64,000 nucleotides of DNA from an uncultured Blautia sp. (lineage in GTDB: Bacteria > Bacillota > Clostridia > Lachnospirales > Lachnospiraceae). Below the pieces are notes generated by a model. It saw only the letters and a program-made list of their open reading frames with translations, made no database searches and had not been told where the DNA came from. Position numbers and translations under genes: made by a program. Each line of letters starts with the position of its first letter. Positions within the stretch are counted from its first letter, which is position 1. The stretch lies in NCBI RefSeq assembly GCF_947654165.1, contig NZ_CANTKB010000011.1:36535-100534 (forward strand). Direction: 5' to 3'. Positions 1-9,320 of this stretch are shown in pieces.

Positions 1-227
1 TTTTCCAATTTTTGATGGATTTCCTCTACTGTCATGGCATCTGCATGAATTGATGCCGGTACTTTGGGTAAAGAAACAGAAAATGGGATTCCACCTGTAA
101 GAGAAATTTGATTCAAATACATATTAATTGCTGTTGACATGGGAATACCTAACTGAGACAATACTTTTTCTGCCCGCTCTTTGACAGTTGGATTTATTCT
201 TAAGTTCAAGGTTGCTGTTTTTTCCAT
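1..227 (-). CDS. RelB/DinJ-family antitoxin, C-terminus off window
   Basis: The minus strand encodes about 75 residues beginning MEKTATLNLRINPTVKERAEK, followed by LSQLGIPMSTAINMYLNQ and a GGIPF motif. This is the ribbon-helix-helix DNA-binding layout of RelB/DinJ antitoxins. A strong ribosome-binding site (AGGAGGTG) lies seven to eight bases upstream of the ATG, which fixes the start. The gene runs off the left edge, so any YafQ/RelE-type toxin that would follow is not visible. By family knowledge the protein neutralises an mRNA-cleaving toxin and represses its own promoter; a near-palindrome overlapping that promoter (253-281) agrees with autoregulation. Confidence 0.8.
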   Translation of the reverse strand, partial: MEKTATLNLRINPTVKERAEKVLSQLGIPMSTAINMYLNQISLTGGIPFSVSLPKVPASIHADAMTVEEIHQKLE

Positions 228-252
228 AATCACACCTCCTCGTATTTCTTTT

Positions 253-281
253 ATTGTAACGCTTTTGTCATTACAAATCAA
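253..281 (-). promoter_or_regulatory. Promoter and probable operator of the RelB/DinJ gene
   Basis: On the minus strand, TTGATT (276-281) and TACAAT (253-258) are separated by 17 bases, a good sigma-A promoter. The spacer and -10 lie inside an inverted repeat, TTGTAATG / CGTTACAA (254-276, one mismatch per arm). An RHH antitoxin bound there would block RNA polymerase. The operator role is inference. Confidence 0.6.
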
Positions 282-323
282 TCAATATTTTGATATGAAA
301 GTAAATCCACTCCCACATACCTT

Positions 324-1374
324 CTACCAATACACCACATAGGACTCCAACGGCTCATCCCCACGCTCAATGACCCAGGCTGCCAGCTTTTTGGCAATGT
401 CATCCAGCATGGCAAAATCCAGATTTTCCGGTATATCGTCAGTAGCATTTAACACAGCAGATGCTTTCGGATCACTCACGCTGGCATCCTGGAAAAGAGA
501 AACACTGCTCATATTTTCCTCACGAAATGCAGCCTCATCTCCTCCCACATCCCGTTCCGCATATGGAATCCCAAGACCACCGGCAAGACTTTTTCGCAAA
601 TCTGCTTCCGAATCTGCACCATAAACGATCACTGGCTGCTCTTTCCAGCCAGTGCATTTTAAGTTTACCATGCGAATCTGTACATACTGCTTTTCTATAT
701 ACGCAGACAATGCAGAAGAACCTTTTTTGTTGCTATCCTCTGTATAAAAAGCAGCGAATATAACATCACAAGGCAGTTCACTGGACTTTGCCAGCCATTT
801 AGCTGTTTGCAGCAGTGCTGCTAAATTGGGATTATCAAAACCTACACCCAAAACCACCGCCTTTGTGTGGTCTTTACCAGAAAGATAACCAATGATATTG
901 TCCGCAGTTCCGTTTTTTTCATAATCAGCCGAATAGTTCTGTTTCCAGCTTCCCAGACCCGGAAGCTGCTGCAAACCTGTCCGTTGAAATTCCTCTACAA
1001 GCCAGTCTACGGCTGCCTGGTTTCCTTCACTGACCCCAGTGCTCCCCTGATATTGAGGTTTCGTCAATTCCCGGATGCAAGTTTCTGTTGTTCCCTCCAC
1101 TTCCCAGTCCATCTCATATTGCACCGGCTCCACATCTGCAGCCCAGAGTAATTCCACTTCCTTTTCCACATTTTTATATGTCTTTGGATTTGGCTTCTCT
1201 TTGGCTGTGTCCCCAAGCGTTTTTCCTCCTCAGCGACTGATTTTTCAGAAGAATCTGTTTCTTCAGAACAAGCTGCTTCCTCAGATAAAGTCCTTTTCTC
1301 AGTCTCACAACCTGTTGAAAACAGCACCGAAAGAGCCAGGAAACACCCTGCAAAAAAGTAGTATGTTTTTTCAT
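324..1374 (-). pseudogene. Lipoprotein with degenerate M28 peptidase-like domain, two frameshifts
   Basis: Last gene of an ABC operon. The best start is ATG at 1374, six bases after AGGAGG, but the reading frame is broken almost at once in an A6 run (1366-1371): one more A would give MKKTYYFFAGCFLALSVLFSTGC, a lipoprotein signal with lipobox FSTGC. A GTG at 1381 is in the signal-peptide frame but sits directly against the Shine-Dalgarno. A second one-base loss lies in the A5 run at 1220-1224; the downstream frame then continues KEKPNPKTYKN into a 281-residue domain ending at 324. That domain resembles M28 aminopeptidases (NIIGYLSGKDH, FAAFYTEDSNKKGSSAL) but lacks the zinc ligands: GVGFDN replaces GAHFD, and the later metal Asp is absent. 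It would be an extracellular pseudo-peptidase or binding protein. The breaks may be real decay, variable A-tracts or sequencing errors. Confidence 0.6.
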
Positions 1375-1384
1375 AAAGCACCTC

Positions 1385-2050
1385 CTACGCAAGCAATGCT
1401 CCATCCTTCAAACGCAGAACTTCATCCGCCTTATCTGCAATATCCAGGTCATGGGGCACGACAATCACACAGTAGCCTTCCTCGTGAGCCAGACGCTGAA
1501 ACAGGGAAAAAATAAGCTCGCTGTTCTCGGTATCCAGGTTTCCTGTTGGCTCGTCGGCAAGAAGAATACGGGCGTCAGAAACCAGTGCCCTTGCAATCGC
1601 CCCCCTCTGCTGCTCCCCGCCGGAAAGCATGGCCTGAAGCCTCTTATAATAAGAGCTGTCCAGTCCAACTTCTTTTAATTTCTCATGGACAATGGTTTCT
1701 GCTTCCCTTGGTTTTATTCCCCTGAGAAGCATGGGATAGGTAACATTTTCTTCCACAGTCAGCAACGGAAACAGGTTATAATTCTGGCAGATCAGGGAGA
1801 TGGCTTTTAAACGGTAGTTGTCTCGGTTGCACTGTGCGGTACTCTTTCCATCATAGAGGATCTGCCCTTCTGTTGGCAGATCCAGACCAGCCAGCAAAGA
1901 CAAAAATGTGGTTTTGCCACAGCCACTTTTGCCAACAATCGCATAGAATTTTCCAGCCTGAAAATCAAAATCAATGCCCTTTACAGCATGTACTTTCTGA
2001 TATTTGCTTTGATAAACATAATGCACATTTTTTGCCTGTAAAATACCCAT
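1385..2050 (-). CDS. ABC transporter ATP-binding protein (MacB/LolD class)
   Basis: About 221 residues. Walker A is GKSGCGKTT, the signature is LSGGEQQRGAIARAL, Walker B is ILLADEPTG, and the H-loop region reads VVPHD where most relatives have VTHD. The ATG at 2050 is preferred over an upstream ATG because GGAG lies seven bases before it. The gene follows two FtsX-type permease genes and precedes the lipoprotein gene within a few bases, so all four are probably one operon. By family this ATPase powers a mechanotransmission exporter (lipoprotein, peptide or antimicrobial-peptide export or resistance) rather than classical uptake. The substrate cannot be read from sequence. Confidence 0.88.
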   Translation of the reverse strand: MGILQAKNVHYVYQSKYQKVHAVKGIDFDFQAGKFYAIVGKSGCGKTTFLSLLAGLDLPTEGQILYDGKSTAQCNRDNYRLKAISLICQNYNLFPLLTVEENVTYPMLLRGIKPREAETIVHEKLKEVGLDSSYYKRLQAMLSGGEQQRGAIARALVSDARILLADEPTGNLDTENSELIFSLFQRLAHEEGYCVIVVPHDLDIADKADEVLRLKDGALLA

Positions 2051-2054
2051 AATA

Positions 2055-3323
2055 CTACTCCTTATCACGTAGAATATCCATCACGTTTACGCCCACGGTA
2101 AGCATCACCGCAGCAGCAGCCCCCAAGCTATAACATAGAAGAATCACAGCACAAATGGCTGCATGGAACCGTTCTGCCTCCATAAAGGCCATTGCTGCTG
2201 CCCCCAGTGTCACACCACCAAGACAGAATATAAACTGCTCCAGCAATGCTTTCAGGGTAATCTTCATCCTGCTTTCTCCCAGCATCCTCATAACCGCATA
2301 CTCCGGTTTCCGCCCCCGGACCTGCAGAAAACTGATGAAGAAACCAATAGCAGTAATCATCAGGAAGAAAAACAGGTAAGAGCCCTCCAGCTGGGCAAGG
2401 TTGCTTTCAATAGGGCCAACGGCTTCCTTCAGAATACGGTCATCCATGCGGATCTGGAAAAGCTCACTGCTCTCACTGCTAAGAAGGCCATTCTCTATCA
2501 TCCCAGCCTTTATGTTCTCTAACTGCTGGTTATCCTTGACTGTAAAATAGATTTCATCCATGCAAAATCCCCATTCATAATAAGCCCCATTCTGTTTGTG
2601 CACCTGATTGGCAGTTTCCACAAGTTCTTTCATGGTTTTCAGCGGCATTCCACCGGAAATCCCTGTGATTTTACCAGGGTACGTGCCTACCACTTTCAGA
2701 TGAAAAATGCCTTCTACTTTGTTTTGCCCTACCCAGACACTTGCAAGAAACGGAGCCGTATCTCCCAGGCCATACCCCCAGTCTTCCGAAAGGATGCAGA
2801 TGCGTTCCCCGCCCTCCAGGCAGCTTTCATCATACCCCTCCAGCCACTGGATATCCTCCCTGATACGGACCAGCTCATCCTCTGCCTGAAAGGTATTATA
2901 TGCCTTCATAGAGCCTTCCATACCGCCACTGTCCCTGGCTTCAAACTGGAAAAGTAGGGACTGGAAACCAATATTTTCCCTCAGTTCAGATGGATTATCT
3001 CCAGTCTTTTCTTCCAGAACTGCTTTAGGAAATGTGCGGATTTTAAAATTACTTTTGGCATAGCATTGTCTGAAATATCCGCTTTCCTCCATTTCTTTCC
3101 ATAGGTTTCCGGGAATCAGCGGAACAGCCTTTGTCTTGTTGCTGATGATACTGCCTGTCACTGTAATACCGTCATAGGTTTCCTCAAGCCTCTTACGGGT
3201 ATTGTCAATGAGGCCAGGGTAAAAAAGCATAAATACGGTCATCATCATGGTAGAAACCACCACCAGCAGACAGGCGGCTTTCCTTCTCATTGCCATACGC
3301 CAGATATAAGAAAACGTCTTCAA
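2055..3323 (-). CDS. ABC transporter permease, FtsX/MacB type
   Basis: About 422 residues beginning LKTFSYIWRMAMRRKAACL. The TTG start at 3323 is chosen because AGGGGG lies seven bases upstream; a longer open frame would run into the preceding gene. One N-terminal membrane segment is followed by a large extracellular domain (roughly residues 45-320) and three C-terminal membrane segments, the last beginning near ILLCYSLGAAAAV. This is the FtsX/MacB permease plan. It follows the larger permease by eleven bases and overlaps the leader of the ATPase gene, so the two permeases probably form a heterodimer with that ATPase. Confidence 0.8.
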   Translation of the reverse strand: MKTFSYIWRMAMRRKAACLLVVVSTMMMTVFMLFYPGLIDNTRKRLEETYDGITVTGSIISNKTKAVPLIPGNLWKEMEESGYFRQCYAKSNFKIRTFPKAVLEEKTGDNPSELRENIGFQSLLFQFEARDSGGMEGSMKAYNTFQAEDELVRIREDIQWLEGYDESCLEGGERICILSEDWGYGLGDTAPFLASVWVGQNKVEGIFHLKVVGTYPGKITGISGGMPLKTMKELVETANQVHKQNGAYYEWGFCMDEIYFTVKDNQQLENIKAGMIENGLLSSESSELFQIRMDDRILKEAVGPIESNLAQLEGSYLFFFLMITAIGFFISFLQVRGRKPEYAVMRMLGESRMKITLKALLEQFIFCLGGVTLGAAAMAFMEAERFHAAICAVILLCYSLGAAAAVMLTVGVNVMDILRDKE

Positions 3324-3334
3324 TTCAACACCCC

Positions 3335-5343
3335 CTAGCCTTTTCCCTTGGGAAGCAGCTCCCTTGGTTCTTTGTTGATATCCATTGCTGCAAATCCCAG
3401 CCAAAACAAAGGATATAGCAGTGTGGCACTACAGGCCCCCAGTGTTGCCAAAGGGTCTGCCTGGATTCTGATGTCTGCCTCCTGCTCTGCAAACCCGGAC
3501 ATATCATACGCCCCTGTCATGTCCGTCTCAAGCTCTTCCAGGTTTTCTTCCATGATTCTCGTTCCCGCCAGATTAGTCACACCACATCCAAGGATTCCTC
3601 CTGCCGCTGCCCCCAGAACCGTCAGAACCAAAGCACAATGCAGTACCGCCAAAACAGCCTGTTTTTTCGTTCCACCAAGCAAACGGAAGATTCCTACCGT
3701 CTGCCTCTGGTTCTGCCAGAAAAAATATGCCACCAGGATACAGACAATCAAGAGAAGCACCGAAGAAAGAAGCAGCAGCTTTGCCGTGCTGTTCATAGAA
3801 TGAAGCCCGGATTCCACTGCACTGTAGCCCTGGTCATAAAAGGTAAATTTCGGCTCATAACGCCCTTCTTTCCTTTCGGTCAGCCCTTTCTCTTCCATAT
3901 CTTCCAGAAAATTCTCCACCATTCCATTTTTCAGCTTCACACTGAAAGTAGAGCCATGGATCAGAAGTTCTTCTGGTTTTCTTTCTTCAGAAATGGATTT
4001 GGCGGGAATATAAATGTTATAAGGCAGTATTTCCAGTGTATTGGGAGCAAGTTCCGCATTCCCAGCGGTAGGATACATGGAATAAATGCCCACGATTTCA
4101 TATTCCCCTTCTTCTACGAAAGGTGTTTCTTCTGCATCATAAATGGGCTGGTGGCCAAGATTCCAGGCAGCATCATCTGGGATATACTCACTTTCAAACA
4201 GTTTCATATCCAGTTTGTCCCCTATCTTCCATTTTTGATTTTTTACCATATCTTCACTGACCAGGCAGACGTTTGCACCTTTTTTGTATTCCTCCTGGGT
4301 AATGAGCCTTCCCTCAGTCAGAGCAGCACCTCCAAGATGAAAGGCAGGGACAGAGGTGACGTCATTGGTTGCAACTACGTTGTGGGTGTACGACTGTACA
4401 CTTGTGTCTTGCCAGATGTTTTCAAAATAAGCTTTCAACTTCGGGTCTTTCTCCACATCTTCCATCCGTTGAATTGGAAAAGGTGAATCACTTTCCTCGT
4501 ATTCTCGACTCTCCCTGGAACCATCATAGGTCAGCCGGATAGACTGATAATCCTGAACCGGTGTGGCAAACTCAAACTCATCATCAAATAACCCTGTATC
4601 ATGAGATTTCCAAGTTCCTAATTCCCCTATCCACATCCAGGACGGATGAAATTGGAGAATCCCAATATATTCCACATCCGGGTATAGAATCAGTTTGTCT
4701 GTATCATCGGTTTGATTCAGTTCTTTGATCTCGTTCTCATGGGCAGCCCACTCCTCCTCGTTAAAACCAAAATCGTTATATGCCAGATGATCTGGATAGT
4801 CTGCAAAACCTGCTGCGTCATCCAGAACATTCAGACAGAAGAATTCCCTTCTAAAATTGTATAGATCATCCGGGATATAGTCCAATATAACCGGTTTCGA
4901 TGCCTGAATCTTAAATCGGATAACATTGTTGCTTCTCATCGCCCAGTTATCAATATCTTCCCCTCCCCCTTGTATAATCGGACTGTACCACATAGCTGGA
5001 TGTCCTTCTATATAAGCACCATAATGGCTGCGAAGATCATAACTTTCCACTGCTCCACTGTCAAGAATATCACGAATATCATACCCTTTCACCCCAACCG
5101 CCTGATAGCCAATGTGTTCCTCACTGTTGGGTTTCACCAGTTCCCCGTATTTGTCCACCTCTCCGTAAATTTCTGTAACCGCTAAGGTAGAAAAAGTCTC
5201 TTCTGAAATTTTCAGGTTTTGGATACTGTTCTGGTACAGATTGACGCTTGTGACAAAAAAGGCAGTTGCAGCAAACAAAAGCAACAGATACAGAATTGTT
5301 TTTTTGCTGCGATTCGTTTGCTTAAAAAAATTTTGTGATGCAT
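3335..5343 (-). pseudogene. FtsX-type ABC permease, frameshift in N-terminal A7 run
   Basis: First gene of the operon. ATG at 5343 has AAAGGGGG six bases upstream and reads MHHKIFLSKRIAAKK, then leaves frame at an A7 run (5299-5305). The -1 frame continues TILYLLLLFAATAFFVTSVNLY, a normal first membrane helix, and stays open for about 650 residues to 3335. It has a very large extracellular domain (roughly 30-500) followed by three membrane helices and a short tail. Without a shift, translation could only begin at internal TTG codons with no ribosome-binding site. The zero-frame codons GCA AAA AAA form the classical -1 slippery heptamer A_AAA_AAA, so programmed slippage is possible. A one-base loss or a sequencing error is equally compatible. 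Confidence 0.65.
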
Positions 5344-5402
5344 GGCGTGCCCCCTTTCTTTTTGAAAAATCATTTATAAAAATCTACACATGATTTCCAG
5401 TC

Positions 5403-5528
5403 TCAAAGAACCATTTTGCAATCCTCTTGACGCACTATATATTCATCTATATTCTTGGGTTTCTCACCACAATAATGACTCTGCTCTTTTTTCTTAAATT
5501 CTCTTCCGCATTTTGGGCATTTCCACAT
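5403..5528 (-). pseudogene. Remnant of zinc-ribbon DUF1801 protein
   Basis: A 41-codon frame starts MWKCPKCGREF, continues to HYCGEKPKNIDEYI and stops after EDCKMVL. The CxxC zinc ribbon followed by YCGEKPK-IDEYI is the N-terminus of a DUF1801 (YdhG-like) family common in Lachnospiraceae, whose members continue for about another hundred residues. Only the first 36 or so residues match. No ribosome-binding site is properly spaced. It lies at the junction between the ABC operon and the restriction-modification island and probably marks an old insertion or deletion boundary. The assignment rests on the recalled family motif. Confidence 0.6.
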
Positions 5529-5588
5529 TGTTGTTTTCTCATCCTCCTGCTGTTTTTTTAATTGTTCTGGTTTTTCTTTTCATTTCTT

Positions 5589-8500
5589 CTACGCTGCCGC
5601 ATTGGCATTGATTGTATCTATAACTTTCCTGATTCCCAGCCATATGCTCAAATCAGTAAATACCTCAGCCACACTTCCGCGATCCGTAAATGGTGATTCC
5701 TGAAGAACAGAAAAATCTTTCATCATTCCATTATGAACAATATATTCCACAATCTGATTCACAAAGTAAATCTGCCTGCTATCAAGACTTGTATTTGTCA
5801 GGTACTCCGAAAATGCTTCTTTGGCAGCATTCATATCCAATCCTACAATTTCACGGACAAATTCACCAAGTGGTTTGGTTCCAACCTCCTGTTCATAATC
5901 TTGCTTTGTACCTACTTCATGCCATAGTACCTCTTCTAATGCTGCAACATCTGTAGTTGTCAAAGGTTGATTTGTCTTTAGTTTTGCAATTGCAATATTA
6001 TCCTGGTGCTGTCTGATATAATACTCTGCCTTTGCCTTGTAATTCTTTAGTTCATCGTTTTCAAGTTCAGATTCATTCCATTCTATTGAGAGTAATTCAT
6101 CTGTAAAATTTGTTACATATTTAACCTTTCCTCCAGGAATGTACTTCATCAAATCACGAAGTCTTTCTCTGATTTCTTCAAATTCATTAATTCCAGCATT
6201 ATTCACATAGTCCGTATTCAAAATTTTATGAATCAAGTCTGACTGTGCCTGAATTTCAGGGATGTTAGCCACACTTGCAATTCCAGCTACTTTTTTATAC
6301 AAATCTGTACGAGCTTTTGAATACTTCTTTCCAATTAAGTAAGCCAGTTCAATTCCATACATAAGTGCATCAAAGCGAACTGCACTTGCTTCATCTCCAT
6401 CCGGCAAAATTAAAGGTGCAACTTCTTCCCTTACAATTAAGGTATCCTCATAGGTAAGAGCATTATAATTTGATTCCAAAGAATACAACTCCACATACTT
6501 TAGATGCTGACGCACAGCAAAATTATCCCTTGGTAATTCCTTTACTTTCTCACTCATTTGTTTTACCAATGCATTACGATATGCAATAAGCCTATCAATC
6601 TGATATTCTATATCTTGTAATTTATAGGAAATCTCAAATTTCAAATTAAAGATTGCCCCTTGAAGTGCCATCATATTTGCTGTTGCTTTTCCTTTATTCA
6701 TTCGAAAAAATTCAAAGTTTCCGCAGAAATCAAAAATATAGAATTTCTGTTTATCTTCCCCATCAAGCAAGTTAGGACAGAGTCTTGTACCACGTCCAAT
6801 CATCTGCCAGAATTTTGCTTTACTCATGACCTTTTTAAAAAATACTAAGTTCAGAACTTCCGGCACATCAACACCCGTATCTAACATGTCTACTGAAATT
6901 GCAATCCGAGGCATCTTTTTGGGGGCAGAGAACTCATCAATGGCACTCTGTGCATAGGTCATATAATTATCGATTACTTTTGCATAATCCGGAAGATGTG
7001 GATACTCCCTGTTAAACACTTCTAATATTTTCTCTGCATGATCATGATTCTTTGCGAATATAATCGTTTTCCCAAGCTTCTGTCCGTAATCAATCTTAAT
7101 TCCATCAGTCATCAATATATTTAGAACCTGTCTGATAGTATCTTCATTGAAAATCCATGTATTCAGAGCTGACGATCCTATTGCTTCCGGCAAATGGCCA
7201 TGTTCATCCTCAAAAGTTTCCTCATAAGCACTCTTGTCTTCTTCTGATAAATCATCATATACAATTCCCTGCTCTATAAACTTCAGTTTTGATTCAACAG
7301 AAACATAATCAACAAGATAGCCATCTTTTACAGCCTGTGCTAAATCATACCCATATGTAGGAACACCGTTCTCTAATTCAAAGACTTCATAAGTATTTTT
7401 ATCAATTTCATCTTTTGGTGTTGCTGTAAGGCCAATCAACGGAGCATCAAAATAGGAAAAGATATCTCTGTACTTGTTATAAATAGATCTGTGAGCCTCA
7501 TCGCATATCACAAGGTCAAAATGTCCACATGTAAATAGTTTTCCTTCATGATCGCTTACCGCATCAATACAATTCATCATGGTCTGATAGGTAGAAAAAA
7601 CACAATGAGCATTGTAATGATCCTTTTCTTCAACAAGATTGGTACATGATAGATTCGGCAGCATATTCACAAAACTTCTTTTCGCCTGTGTAACAAGTGA
7701 ATTTCTATCAGCAAGAAAAAGAATATTCTTTACCCAGCCGGCTTTTAACAAGCAATCACACAACGCAATTACCGTTCTTGTCTTTCCGGAGCCTGTTGCC
7801 ATAACAAGTAATGCTTTCCTGCGATTCTTTTCATCCAAACTGTTGCACACCGCTTTAATAGCAGCTTCCTGGTAATACCGCCCAGCAATGTTTTTATCCA
7901 CCATAACATGTTTCAAACTTGTTCTCGTCGTTAATAAATTGAACCATTTTTCCAAGTCTCTTTTTGAATAAATCACCGAACATTTTCTCTCAGGATATTG
8001 CCCATCAATAATATGTGTTTCAAACCCATTTGTAAGAAAAATAACTGGTCTTCTTTTATATTTTTGTTCCAGTAAATCAGCATAAAGTTTCGCCTGCTGC
8101 CTTCCCTTGGAAACATCCACACAAGTTCTTTTCGCTTCAATAACCGCCAATGGGCGATGCATGTTATCATAAAGGACATAATCCGCAAATCCTCTCTCTG
8201 ATTTATTTGGCATTCCAGGAAGTTCTACTTCATTCATCCAGTCCTTTCCTTCCACCCATCCTGCGTCTATCAACATAGAATCAATGTATAATTTTCTGGT
8301 TTTATATTCTGTTAAATCAAGTGGTTTCGGAACATAGGTCTGCTGTTGTTCCTGTCTGCGTGCAGATAATTCTTCTTTCAAAAAAGCATTTTCTTCCATT
8401 AATTTCTGTAAATCTAGTTCTTGTTTTGCAGACTTTTCCTGCTCTTTTTCCAATTCTGCTTTTGTGGCATTGGCTGCCTCTTTTGATTCTCTTGCTTTCT

Positions 8501-8933
8501 CAATTCGAGAAGAAATGGCTGTTTTGTCAAAAGAATGCTCTTCATACTGCTCCGAATAACAGTACGAAATAAAATCCAAATATATAAATAAATTTTCAAG
8601 ACAGAGCATCGCTTCGTCTCTTCCTAATTTCTTATTACTGTGGGCTACATTGTTTCCACATCTCCTTATATAATCCATACGTTTCCACAAATCCGCCCCC
8701 ACAATCTGCCTGTATTCTTCTGCATTCATAAGACTTTGCAGATTATCTTGATACGGCATTTCCAGCTCTGAATCTACAGAATACATCCATTTTATTGCAA
8801 ACTCCATTGCACGTCGGCTATTAAGAATACTAGCCTCTGGATCCATAAGAATAATCTTCTCAGCTGATATGGCTACATCTGCAAATCTGGAAAATTTTGG
8901 TTCTTTTTTTAAATAGTCAAAATTTGTTCGCAT
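5589..8933 (-). CDS. hsdR: Type I restriction enzyme subunit R
   Basis: About 1,114 residues. The ATG at 8933 follows GGAGGTG by five bases; an upstream extension in the same frame is unlikely. Order: N-terminal DUF4145-like helical domain (1-135), a charged coiled coil (about 145-195), a PD-(D/E)xK nuclease (D251, then E266-A-K268), a superfamily-2 motor with Walker A ATGSGKT (379-385), DEAH (478-481), GLTATP and the arginine-finger motif MIGRGTRL, and the C-terminal HsdM-contact domain. It translocates DNA and cleaves unmodified DNA as part of R2M2S. It lies last in the hsdM-hsdS-hsdR series on the same strand but is separated from hsdS by about 380 bases, so it may have its own promoter. 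Confidence 0.95.
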   Translation of the reverse strand: MRTNFDYLKKEPKFSRFADVAISAEKIILMDPEASILNSRRAMEFAIKWMYSVDSELEMPYQDNLQSLMNAEEYRQIVGADLWKRMDYIRRCGNNVAHSNKKLGRDEAMLCLENLFIYLDFISYCYSEQYEEHSFDKTAISSRIEKARESKEAANATKAELEKEQEKSAKQELDLQKLMEENAFLKEELSARRQEQQQTYVPKPLDLTEYKTRKLYIDSMLIDAGWVEGKDWMNEVELPGMPNKSERGFADYVLYDNMHRPLAVIEAKRTCVDVSKGRQQAKLYADLLEQKYKRRPVIFLTNGFETHIIDGQYPERKCSVIYSKRDLEKWFNLLTTRTSLKHVMVDKNIAGRYYQEAAIKAVCNSLDEKNRRKALLVMATGSGKTRTVIALCDCLLKAGWVKNILFLADRNSLVTQAKRSFVNMLPNLSCTNLVEEKDHYNAHCVFSTYQTMMNCIDAVSDHEGKLFTCGHFDLVICDEAHRSIYNKYRDIFSYFDAPLIGLTATPKDEIDKNTYEVFELENGVPTYGYDLAQAVKDGYLVDYVSVESKLKFIEQGIVYDDLSEEDKSAYEETFEDEHGHLPEAIGSSALNTWIFNEDTIRQVLNILMTDGIKIDYGQKLGKTIIFAKNHDHAEKILEVFNREYPHLPDYAKVIDNYMTYAQSAIDEFSAPKKMPRIAISVDMLDTGVDVPEVLNLVFFKKVMSKAKFWQMIGRGTRLCPNLLDGEDKQKFYIFDFCGNFEFFRMNKGKATANMMALQGAIFNLKFEISYKLQDIEYQIDRLIAYRNALVKQMSEKVKELPRDNFAVRQHLKYVELYSLESNYNALTYEDTLIVREEVAPLILPDGDEASAVRFDALMYGIELAYLIGKKYSKARTDLYKKVAGIASVANIPEIQAQSDLIHKILNTDYVNNAGINEFEEIRERLRDLMKYIPGGKVKYVTNFTDELLSIEWNESELENDELKNYKAKAEYYIRQHQDNIAIAKLKTNQPLTTTDVAALEEVLWHEVGTKQDYEQEVGTKPLGEFVREIVGLDMNAAKEAFSEYLTNTSLDSRQIYFVNQIVEYIVHNGMMKDFSVLQESPFTDRGSVAEVFTDLSIWLGIRKVIDTINANAAA

Positions 8934-9010
8934 ATAGCACCTCCCCATAACATTATCCTTTAGTGATAGTGAGTATAATAATCCATTGATTACCATGAAA
9001 TCTAGGTATA

Positions 9011-9320
9011 GTAAGTAGGATTTCAAAGTTTCTTTCAAACAGCCTACTTTTTTCCTGCTCAAATAGGTGAATTTTTAATATTTCTACTTTGCAGCCTATA
9101 TTTTATTATCTCATTTAGGTAGGTTTCCGCATTTTTTCTATTTGAGCCTACTTTCGTACAGTCAATTATCGGCTGAAATCTAACTTTATCGTTTTTCCAC
9201 CTACTTGCACAACCAAAACATAGGCTTTGGAGGACTTTTTTCTCTTTCCCACCTATTCACGTTGAATGTTTGTAGGTGATATTCTAAAATTTTTGAAAAT
9301 CAACCTACTTTACCTACTGC
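9011..9320. repeat. Dispersed short motif CCTACTTT / AAAGTAGG between hsdR and hsdS
   Basis: This AT-rich gap without a gene carries many copies of a CCTACTT-type word. Clear plus-strand copies are at 9042, 9147, 9200 and 9304; related forms are at 9083, 9250 and 9312. AGTAGG or TAGGT words on the other strand occur near 9014, 9063, 9116 and 9272. Two copies facing each other (9272-9307) can form an imperfect hairpin. The cluster begins exactly at the hsdS stop codon. I see no open frame or clear terminator in it. Possible roles are regulator binding or the scar of a replaced hsdS 3' end. Confidence 0.45.

Noticed and set aside
1174..1404. Separate small protein at the head of the lipoprotein gene
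   Set aside because: Its only sensible start (MKKH) is the true lipoprotein ATG read in the shifted frame; the signal peptide lies in the neighbouring frame.
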